NCBI RefSeq assembly: GCF_013820765.1
Contig: NZ_JABJVM010000019.1
Location: 1 to 59,239 of the forward strand
DNA from: Paenilisteria rustica
GTDB lineage: Bacteria; Bacillota; Bacilli; Lactobacillales; Listeriaceae
Direction of reading: 5' to 3'
DNA length: 59,239 nt
A model generated the notes under the pieces. The model was not told the DNA's origin and did no database searches. It saw nothing but the letters and a program-made list of their open reading frames with translations. Shown here one piece after another: positions 18,138 to 25,634 of the stretch. Each line of letters starts with the position of its first letter. Position 1 is the first letter of the stretch. The position numbers and the translations under genes were made by a program.

Positions 18138-18243
18138 TGAGATCCATTTTTATCCACTGTCATTCAAGTCTTTCCTTTTAGGAACAAATCTTTTCTGTTA
18201 TACTGATAAAGTATGTAAAAAAATAATGAGGATGTAGTGAAAT

Positions 18244-19191
18244 ATGAAATTAATAACAATCTCGGTACCTGCTTATAATGAGAGTGAGGTACTACCGCAT
18301 TTATACGATCGCATAAAGGAAGTCATGGCTACGGTTTCGGATCGTTATGATTATGAGCTTTTGTTCATTAATGATGGTAGTTCGGATGATTCGGTTCAAA
18401 TTATGAAAGAGTTGCGTGCCAAGGATGCTCGGGTTTCTTATGTGGACCTTGCGCGGAATTATGGAAAAGAAGTCGCGATGGCTGCGGGTTTTGATTACGC
18501 GAAGGGCGATGCGATGGTGACGATGGATGCTGATTTGCAACATCCGCCGGAACTGATTCCAGAAATGTTGCTTTTATGGGAACAAGGTTATGAGGATGTC
18601 TATGCCAAACGGAAAATCCGCGAAGGCGAAACATGGTTGAAGAAATTCACATCCAAGAAATACTATCAATTGCTTCAAAAAATGTCGAAAACACCTGTGC
18701 TTCCGGATGCTGGCGATTTCCGTTTGCTTGATCGTCGTTGTATTGACGCGCTTAAGAAATTACGGGAAACGCAACGTTATTCCAAAGGTCTGTACAGCTG
18801 GATGGGATTCAAGAAAGTTGAAATTGAGTTCGATGCTGCTCCGCGTCTAGCTGGTGAAACGAAATGGAACTACGGTTCGCTATTTAACCTTGCTTTGGAA
18901 GGAATGACATCATTTACTACGACACCGCTCAAAATTTCCTCCATCTTAGGATTTATCGTATCGATCGCTGCTTTTATTTATATGATATACATATTCATCG
19001 CAACGCTTGTGACAGGGAATGCCGTCGAAGGTTTCCCAACGCTGATGATAGTTATTTTATTCTTGGGTGGAATTCAGCTGATTTCGATTGGAATTATCGG
19101 CGAATATTTGGGTCGGATTTTTAATGAAGTGAAAGGTCGTCCGCTATACTTTGTCGAAGAATACAACGATGAGAGAGAGCCGATAAAATGA
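18244..19191 (+). CDS. GT2 polyprenyl-phosphate glycosyltransferase (GtrB/CsbB type)
   Basis: 315 residues. The N-terminal GT-A domain starts TISVPAYNESEVLPHLYDR, with FINDGSSDDS and the catalytic DADLQHPPE; two C-terminal membrane helices follow (about 230-290). The family transfers a sugar from a nucleotide donor to undecaprenyl phosphate on the cytoplasmic face. It overlaps the next gene, a GtrA-type flippase, by 4 bases, and a membrane GT-C protein follows: the three parts of a lipid-linked sugar system. In Listeria such systems decorate teichoic acids. The sugar is not evident from sequence. Confidence 0.9.
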   Translation: MKLITISVPAYNESEVLPHLYDRIKEVMATVSDRYDYELLFINDGSSDDSVQIMKELRAKDARVSYVDLARNYGKEVAMAAGFDYAKGDAMVTMDADLQHPPELIPEMLLLWEQGYEDVYAKRKIREGETWLKKFTSKKYYQLLQKMSKTPVLPDAGDFRLLDRRCIDALKKLRETQRYSKGLYSWMGFKKVEIEFDAAPRLAGETKWNYGSLFNLALEGMTSFTTTPLKISSILGFIVSIAAFIYMIYIFIATLVTGNAVEGFPTLMIVILFLGGIQLISIGIIGEYLGRIFNEVKGRPLYFVEEYNDEREPIK

Positions 19192-19625
19192 AGAAGATAA
19201 AGGAATTAATCGCTAACTTTAGAAAAGAACATGCCAATTTGTATAGTATTATTATGTATATCATTATGGGTGGCTTTACGACGGTCGTGAATATTGTGTC
19301 GTTCTGGCTCTGTAATTCGGTTTTTGGAATCGATTATGTGACGTCAAATACTGTTTCTTGGGTGGCTTCGGTGATTTTTGCCTATGTGACGAACAAGCGA
19401 TATGTGTTTGAAAGCTATACACCGACTTGGAAGGACCGGGCGCGTGAAGCATCGTCGTTCTTTGGTTTCCGCTTTTTGACATATTTGGTCGATTTAGCGG
19501 TTATGGTCATTCTGATTAGTGGATTGGGCACGAACGCGCTGGTGGCGAAAATTCTAACAAACGTGATTGTGCTTGTATTGAACTATGTATTTAGTAAGTG
19601 GATAATATTTAAAATTAGGAATTAA
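19188..19625 (+). CDS. GtrA/GtcA-family membrane protein (lipid-linked sugar flippase)
   Basis: 145 residues with four predicted helices: MYIIMGGFTTVVNIVSFW, a second helix ending VTNKRYVFES, then two more with LNYVFSKWIIF at the end, all typical of the GtrA family that includes Listeria GtcA. Proposed role: flip the undecaprenyl-phosphate sugar made by the preceding GT2. It is translationally coupled to that gene and followed 15 bases later by the GT-C gene. Confidence 0.9.
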   Translation: MKKIKELIANFRKEHANLYSIIMYIIMGGFTTVVNIVSFWLCNSVFGIDYVTSNTVSWVASVIFAYVTNKRYVFESYTPTWKDRAREASSFFGFRFLTYLVDLAVMVILISGLGTNALVAKILTNVIVLVLNYVFSKWIIFKIRN

Positions 19626-19640
19626 AAAGGTAGGTTAATT

Positions 19641-21131
19641 ATGATTCGTACAGAGAGAAATTGGAAGTTATTAAGTGTAGTAGGATTTTTGGTATTTTTA
19701 TTTTATATGTATATTGCATACCGGACACCGTTAACACATGATGATTGGACTTGGGGTATGGCCAAGGGGATGGAACGTTTTCATGACGGTTTTAAGGACT
19801 ATAATGGTCGTTACTTTGGAAACTATACAGAGTTATTAATTACGCGTGTAGACTGGTTCCGTATTTTTATAATGGGATTGTTTGGTGCTTTATTGGTTGT
19901 GTTACCAGCATTGATCTCGAAAACAAATTCGATAGGCGTTTACTTGCTTAGCTTCTTGCTATTCTTGACGGTGCCAGCGAATATGTTTGCACAGACATAT
20001 GGTTGGGCAGCCGGCTTCTCTAACTACAATACAGCGGCTGTTTTCACCTTGATTTTTTTACTAGTAGTCAAAAATGTATTTTATGATAAAACGCCTAAAT
20101 ATAGTATTTGGTTAACGATTTTAATGGTTCCGCTGGGTATTATTTCACAATTATTTGTGGAGCATGCAACACTTTATAATGTTATTGCTGCCATTTTTAT
20201 CATAGTGTGGGCTTTTATTAGATTCCGCAAGTTCTTCTTGTTACACATTGTCTATCTGGCTTCCGTAATTATTGGAGCAGCTATCATGTTCTCTAACGGG
20301 GCATATGCTAGAATTTTCAGTGGAGAGGATACGTACCGTACTGTAGATAGTGACATGGGCATTTTCGCAAAAATGTATGATACTTTTAAAACGACATTGT
20401 ATCAATTTCTGGTGATGAATAATGTTGGGTTGAATATTGTTCTGGCACTTATCGCGATTTTTGTTTTAGTGAAAGTGGCGCAAAACCTTTCTGCGGTTCA
20501 ATTGGTTTTCAAAGGTTTATTTATTATGATTCTAACGATTTATCCATTGTATAAACCAGTTGTAAAAGGAATATTTGATATTTCTTCGGAGACAACAACA
20601 ACTTTTGAAGCTTACTTATCTTTGTTATTTTACTTAGTTCTGGTCGCTACGGTATTGATGTTTATTCCAAAAACAGGTTTGAAAGCGGAGTTAACTTTCT
20701 ATCTTATTTCTGTCGTCACACTTGCGGCACCACTATTCTTTGTTACGCCATTTGGCCCGCGAAATTTTATAATTTGCTATATGTTCTTTGTACTTTTTGC
20801 AGTTCGAACAGTACAGTTTTTACATGAAGAGAATTACCTTAATTTACGAGCGCTTTACTTGCCGCTATTCGCTTTGGTTATGGCATTTGTTTTAGCGTAT
20901 GCGTTTGTATTCACGCAAATTGGTCAAGCAAACGATGCACGAATAAAGAGTATGAAAGCGCAAGTTGCGGCTGGTGAGAAAGTAATTGTTGTGAAACGCT
21001 TGCCATACCAACAATATCTATGGATGAGTACGCCGATTCAAGATGGCCCTCATGCGCCAATTTTTGCGGAGTATTATAAATTACCTAGTGGTGTAACCCT
21101 AAAAATAGTTCCATACAAAGCCACAAAATGA
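19641..21131 (+). CDS. Multi-pass GT-C-like membrane protein (DUF6056 type)
   Basis: 496 residues with about eleven hydrophobic segments. The first extracellular loop carries LTHDDWTWG and NGRYFGNYTELL, the acidic and aromatic pattern typical of DUF6056 and GT-C enzymes, whose loop Asp residues are catalytic. It probably moves the flipped lipid-linked sugar onto teichoic acid outside the membrane, completing the system with the two preceding genes. A ribosome binding site (AAAGGTAGG) lies before the ATG. In L. monocytogenes the analogous step is done by YfhO-type or other GT-C proteins; this one is a different sequence class as far as I can see. Confidence 0.8.
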   Translation: MIRTERNWKLLSVVGFLVFLFYMYIAYRTPLTHDDWTWGMAKGMERFHDGFKDYNGRYFGNYTELLITRVDWFRIFIMGLFGALLVVLPALISKTNSIGVYLLSFLLFLTVPANMFAQTYGWAAGFSNYNTAAVFTLIFLLVVKNVFYDKTPKYSIWLTILMVPLGIISQLFVEHATLYNVIAAIFIIVWAFIRFRKFFLLHIVYLASVIIGAAIMFSNGAYARIFSGEDTYRTVDSDMGIFAKMYDTFKTTLYQFLVMNNVGLNIVLALIAIFVLVKVAQNLSAVQLVFKGLFIMILTIYPLYKPVVKGIFDISSETTTTFEAYLSLLFYLVLVATVLMFIPKTGLKAELTFYLISVVTLAAPLFFVTPFGPRNFIICYMFFVLFAVRTVQFLHEENYLNLRALYLPLFALVMAFVLAYAFVFTQIGQANDARIKSMKAQVAAGEKVIVVKRLPYQQYLWMSTPIQDGPHAPIFAEYYKLPSGVTLKIVPYKATK

Positions 21132-21144
21132 CACCATTGTAATG

Positions 21145-21173
21145 TTGTTTAAACCCTCCAAATGTGAAATAAT
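21145..21173 (+). promoter_or_regulatory. Promoter of the PA14 autolysin gene
   Basis: TTGTTT (21145-21150), 17 bp, AATAAT (21168-21173), about 25 bases before a strong AAGGAGGT site. Confidence 0.5.
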
Positions 21174-21211
21174 AGAGACGTACGCAATTTATGTCAAGGA
21201 GGTAAAGGTCA

Positions 21212-24200
21212 ATCAGAAATAAAATAGTAATAATGGCGTTAGGGTTTGCTGCAACGTGTGCGGTTTTCGTGATGAAAGAACCGATGCAGGCGGATGCGGC
21301 AACTCCAAGCTCGTGGGAAGCGAGCTATTACAACAACAAGACGCTATCTGGTACCCCGGTCTTAAAGCGGACGGAGAAGGATCTTCATCTGGATTGGGGT
21401 TACGGTTCACCAAGCGCAGCGCTACCAGTGGATGGTTTTTCTGCGACGTTCCGTAAAACAATTACAGTTGGCACCACCGCAGATTATCGCTTAATTGGGC
21501 GCGCCGATGATGGAATTCGGGTCTACGTCGACAACAAGCTTGTGTATGATGATTTCAAACCGAGCATGGCGAACCTGAACATGACGATTCCGTTAACAGC
21601 GGGAACGCATGACATCAGAATCGATTATCTAGAAGCGGGTGGCGCAGCATACATTACCGCGGATTTAGTTCGTGCGGATGAATGGCATGCCGTGTACTTT
21701 CCAAACAATAATATGACAGGAAACGTGAAGTTGACCGAGAGCATCGGCAATAAAGCATACCTGAATAAAGTTTGGGGCTACGGCTCACCTGGCGCTGGAA
21801 TTGGCGTTGATAATTTTAGCGGATTCTTTTCGAAGCAGTATGATATTGCCGAAGCAGGTAATTATCGTTTTGTTGGAAAAGTAGACGATGGCATGCGAAT
21901 TTACGTGGATGGCAAAGCGATTGTGAACACTTGGGATTCTTTTCAGGATAACCTAAACGTCACAATCCCACTGACAAAAGGTAAACACCAAGTCACCGTA
22001 CAATATCGTGAAAAGTCTGGCGCGGCTCATTTGCAAATGAATCTCGTGAAGGCGAACGCTTGGTATGAACAGTATTTTAATAATACGACATGGGGCTTGA
22101 ACTCGAATTACACGGCAGCTGGTTCGACAGCGAATAAACTGACGCACAATTGGGGCACAGGCTCACCACATGCTAGCGTGAACAAAGACAATTTCACAGG
22201 TATTATGGATAAACAAATCGAAGTGGCGACGGCTCGCGATTACCGAATTATCGGGAATGTGGACGATGCGGCGGCGATTTATGTTGATGGCAAACTCGTG
22301 ACGAATTTAACGACACGTGGTGAGTTTAATACAGTTGTTTATTTATCAAAAGGTACCCATGACGTTCGGATTAAGTTTAAAGAAGGCGGCGGCGCGGCAT
22401 ATGTTAACTTTAATGTTATCGATGCAAACGTTTGGTACGCGAAATACTACCCGAATGAAACGGTATCTGGCTTTCCGTATGCCTTTGACGAGGTAACTGG
22501 TATGACAACGATTGCGAAGAATTGGGGTACAGGTTCGCCAAATAGTGCGGTACCGGCCGATCATTTCTCCGCACGGATGCACCGTCAAATCGATGCCCCA
22601 GAAGCGAGTCACTATCGTTTCTATGGCGACGTGAAAGACGAAGCAATCATCTATATGGATGGCAAAAATATGGGCACTGTTTCCGGCCAATACAATCAAG
22701 TCATTTGGGTTCCAAAAGGAAAACATGCGATTTCGATTGCTTATAAACACAAAACCGGCGCAGCGTCGATGAACATGAATATCGAAAAACTAGATAAATG
22801 GTTTGCGCGCTACTACAAAAACACCAATTTTACTGGTGCTTATGTAGCTAAGCTCCACGACACGCAAACGGCATTTTATCAAAATTGGGCGTACGGTAGC
22901 CCAGACCCAGCAATTCCAAACGATAATTTCTCAGCAGTCATCGAAAAGCAATATGTCGCTCCTAAAACAGGGAATTACAACATTGTAGGGCGTGCGGACG
23001 ATGGCATGCGTGTAACGATAGATGGCAAAGTTGTTTTTGATAACCGCGGTCTAAGTTATGTACGTGAGGAAAATCATGTCATTCCATTAACACAAGGAAC
23101 GCATAATGTGAAAGTCGAGTACGTCGAACGCACAGGTGCGGCATCTGTTGATTTTAATATTTTACCAAGCAATACGTGGTTGGCACGATATTATCCGACA
23201 GACAGCTTCTCTGGACGTCCTGTCTATAAAACAATGAGTAGCATTAATGATAACTGGGGAGCAGGAAGCCCGGATCCAAGTATTCCAAATGACCGCTTCA
23301 CGGCTCGCTATGAGTCAACAATGAACATGGCGAAAGACGGTAATTATGAAATATCAGGTCGCGCTGACGATCGCATCCGCGTGAAAGTAGATGGCCAGGT
23401 TGTCTATGAAGATTGGACAGCAGGCTTAAACAATTACAAAGAAACGATCCCGCTCACAAAAGGAAATCATAAATTCATCATTGAATATATGGAGGACACA
23501 GGTGGAGCGGCCTTATCGTTCAACATCAATTACGTATCAGGCATCGAAAAGAACTATCGCACGCAATCGTATACTTCCACATTGGCACAAGCTCTAGCAA
23601 TTCAAATGCAGGGCTCTACACCACCGCAAACAAGTGTCAAACCGCCGAACACTTACGTTCGTAGTAATTTTGTCACATTGAATGCTGGTGGCGCGACAGG
23701 GAAAACAACGGCTGCGACGAGCGTTCGCGATGCTGCGAACCCAAATGCCTTTTTAGTTGGACCGCTCGCGAAAGATTTAACAATCACCATTACGGGAACT
23801 GTTACAGGAACCGATGGCGCGAAATGGTATAAATTCAACTACACACGTGCATGGGTCAATGCGTACCAAAAAGATGTGCAGTACTACATGAACCCGAACA
23901 GTTTTGTAAAAGACACGAAAGAATATTTGCAGTTCCTCGTGTTATCAAAACCAGCAGGACTTAATGTAGCAGAAGTGAACAGTAAAATTCTTGTGAATAA
24001 AGGAATCTTAACTGGGCAAGGTGCAAGCTTTGCGACGGCTGCGAAAACGTATCAGATTAACGAAATCTATCTGATGTCGCATGCGATGCTAGAAACAGGA
24101 AATGGTTCATCACAACTTGCAAACGGTGTGTTAGTGAGCATGGTCGATGGTAAACCAGTAACGCCGAAACTTGTGTATAATATGTACGGAATCGGCGCTG

Positions 24201-24481
24201 TGGATAGCAATCCATTGAAAGGTGGTTCCGAATATGCCTACAAACAAGGCTGGGACACACCAGAAAAAGCAATCATTGGTGGCGCGCAGTTCGTAGCTCA
24301 AAACTACGTAGCGAGAGGGCAGGACACACTCTATAAAATGAGATGGAATCCCGCGAATCCAGGCGTTCATCAATACGCAACAGATATTAAATGGGCGACG
24401 AGTCAAACGACGAATATGTACAACATGTATAACCTACTCACAAGCTATATTCAAGACTTCGAAATACCAAAATATAAATAA
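21212..24481 (+). CDS. Secreted PA14-repeat glucosaminidase (GH73), probable ATC start
   Basis: About 1089 residues. Six PA14-like repeats of about 125 residues each share YY-N, WG-GSP, D-FSA, DDG-R-Y-DGK and GAA blocks. They are followed by an SH3-like linker (about residues 800-890) and a C-terminal GH73 domain with catalytic Glu in MLETGNGSSQLANG (codon at 24092). The predicted role is cell-wall turnover, the repeats binding carbohydrate. The AAGGAGGT site (21196-21203) is ideally spaced for ATC at 21212, giving the signal peptide (x)RNKIVIMALGFAATCAVFV...ADA. The first ATG (21233) is 30 bases from that site and would remove the basic n-region. It occupies the autolysin position between tarGH and gtaB seen in Listeria. 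Confidence 0.85.
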   Translation: MRNKIVIMALGFAATCAVFVMKEPMQADAATPSSWEASYYNNKTLSGTPVLKRTEKDLHLDWGYGSPSAALPVDGFSATFRKTITVGTTADYRLIGRADDGIRVYVDNKLVYDDFKPSMANLNMTIPLTAGTHDIRIDYLEAGGAAYITADLVRADEWHAVYFPNNNMTGNVKLTESIGNKAYLNKVWGYGSPGAGIGVDNFSGFFSKQYDIAEAGNYRFVGKVDDGMRIYVDGKAIVNTWDSFQDNLNVTIPLTKGKHQVTVQYREKSGAAHLQMNLVKANAWYEQYFNNTTWGLNSNYTAAGSTANKLTHNWGTGSPHASVNKDNFTGIMDKQIEVATARDYRIIGNVDDAAAIYVDGKLVTNLTTRGEFNTVVYLSKGTHDVRIKFKEGGGAAYVNFNVIDANVWYAKYYPNETVSGFPYAFDEVTGMTTIAKNWGTGSPNSAVPADHFSARMHRQIDAPEASHYRFYGDVKDEAIIYMDGKNMGTVSGQYNQVIWVPKGKHAISIAYKHKTGAASMNMNIEKLDKWFARYYKNTNFTGAYVAKLHDTQTAFYQNWAYGSPDPAIPNDNFSAVIEKQYVAPKTGNYNIVGRADDGMRVTIDGKVVFDNRGLSYVREENHVIPLTQGTHNVKVEYVERTGAASVDFNILPSNTWLARYYPTDSFSGRPVYKTMSSINDNWGAGSPDPSIPNDRFTARYESTMNMAKDGNYEISGRADDRIRVKVDGQVVYEDWTAGLNNYKETIPLTKGNHKFIIEYMEDTGGAALSFNINYVSGIEKNYRTQSYTSTLAQALAIQMQGSTPPQTSVKPPNTYVRSNFVTLNAGGATGKTTAATSVRDAANPNAFLVGPLAKDLTITITGTVTGTDGAKWYKFNYTRAWVNAYQKDVQYYMNPNSFVKDTKEYLQFLVLSKPAGLNVAEVNSKILVNKGILTGQGASFATAAKTYQINEIYLMSHAMLETGNGSSQLANGVLVSMVDGKPVTPKLVYNMYGIGAVDSNPLKGGSEYAYKQGWDTPEKAIIGGAQFVAQNYVARGQDTLYKMRWNPANPGVHQYATDIKWATSQTTNMYNMYNLLTSYIQDFEIPKYK

Positions 24482-24531
24482 AAAAATGCGTGGGGCCTCA
24501 GATTCGAATCTGAGGCCCCACGCATTTTTTT
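24481..24531. terminator. Bidirectional terminator between the autolysin and gtaB
   Basis: A perfect 25-bp inverted repeat centred at 24505/24506 (core GGGGCCTCAGATTC), with A runs on the left and T runs on the right, serving both convergent genes. It includes the last bases of both genes. Confidence 0.9.
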
Positions 24532-25426
24532 ATTTCTTCTTTTTCACGTCTTTTTTATGAATCTCTGTGTATAATTCGTCAATTAAGGCAGAGACCTCAT
24601 CTTTAATTTCAGGATGTTTCAGCGCGAATTGCATCGTTGTTTTGATGAATCCGAATTTATCGCCGACATCAAAGCGTTCTCCTTCAAAATCATACGCGAA
24701 AACACGTTGAATTTCATTAAGGCGATTGATGGCATCCGTTAATTGAATCTCGCCGCCAGCACCAGGTTCTTGTGTTTCTAGAAAATCAAAAATTTGTGGC
24801 GTTAGCAAGTAACGGCCTAGAATCGCTAAGTCAGATGGCGCTTTCGCTGGATCTGGTTTTTCAACGAAGCCTTTTACATTGTAAAGACCTTTTGCATACT
24901 CGTTCAGTGGATCGATAATACCGTAACGATACGTTTCTTCATGCGGCACGTGTTGCACGCCGATGACTGAACTATGCGTTTTTTGATATTGGTCAATGAG
25001 TTGTTTCGAACAAGGTGTTTTGGATTCAACGATATCATCGCCTAGCATAACGATAAATGGTTCGTTACCAACAAAACCTTTCGCTTGTAAAATCGCGTCA
25101 CCAAGACCTTTTGGTTTCGATTGACGAATGAAATGCAAGTTGATGTTTGTCGTTTCTTCCACGAGATGCAGCAATTCTAGTTTATTTTTTTCGCGTAGGT
25201 TGTTTTCTAGTTCAGGAACGGAGTCGAAGTGATCTTCAATTGCGCGTTTTCCTTTACCAGTAACGATCAAGATATCTTCAATTCCTGATGCTACAGCTTC
25301 CTCGACGATATATTGAATCGTTGGTTTATCTACAATCGGTAAAATTTCTTTTGGCATTGCCTTCGTTGCTGGTAAAAAACGAGTTCCAAGACCCGCAGCA
25401 GGAATGACCGCTTTTCTAACTTTCAT
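24530..25426 (-). CDS. gtaB: UTP-glucose-1-phosphate uridylyltransferase
   Basis: 298 residues. It makes UDP-glucose for teichoic acid glycosylation, glycolipid anchors and other surface sugars. The nucleotidyltransferase signature [21 protein letters not shown] is at the N-terminus; VMLGDDI, YGIID and [10 protein letters not shown] are family blocks. The ATG at 25426 follows AAGGAG and is preferred over an upstream in-frame start at 25465. The C-terminus ends in a Lys-rich tail. Own promoter on the minus strand at 25468-25497. Confidence 0.96.
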   Translation of the reverse strand: MKVRKAVIPAAGLGTRFLPATKAMPKEILPIVDKPTIQYIVEEAVASGIEDILIVTGKGKRAIEDHFDSVPELENNLREKNKLELLHLVEETTNINLHFIRQSKPKGLGDAILQAKGFVGNEPFIVMLGDDIVESKTPCSKQLIDQYQKTHSSVIGVQHVPHEETYRYGIIDPLNEYAKGLYNVKGFVEKPDPAKAPSDLAILGRYLLTPQIFDFLETQEPGAGGEIQLTDAINRLNEIQRVFAYDFEGERFDVGDKFGFIKTTMQFALKHPEIKDEVSALIDELYTEIHKKDVKKKK

Positions 25427-25467
25427 AATGGCATTCTCCTTCAAAATATATTCGTCTATATGCAACC

Positions 25468-25497
25468 ATTATACGGTATGTACGCGTAGTGTGACAA
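25468..25497 (-). promoter_or_regulatory. Promoter of gtaB
   Basis: On the minus strand TTGTCA (25497-25492), 18 bp, TATAAT (25473-25468), ending about 40 bases before the gtaB start. Confidence 0.7.
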
Positions 25498-25569
25498 GTT
25501 TTTGCGTGTAAAGCAGTTAACAAAGTGCCGATATATAGTAGAAACGGCCATTTTTAAATCGGGGCATCC

Positions 25570-25598
25570 TTGACATTTGGCGGTATTTGTAATAGATT
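25570..25598 (+). promoter_or_regulatory. Promoter of the GT2-glycerophosphotransferase gene
   Basis: TTGACA (25570-25575), 17 bp, TAGATT (25593-25598), about 37 bases before the start codon. Confidence 0.6.
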
Positions 25599-25634
25599 GA
25601 AAATGATAAATAAAAGTTTTAAGGGAGAAATAGA

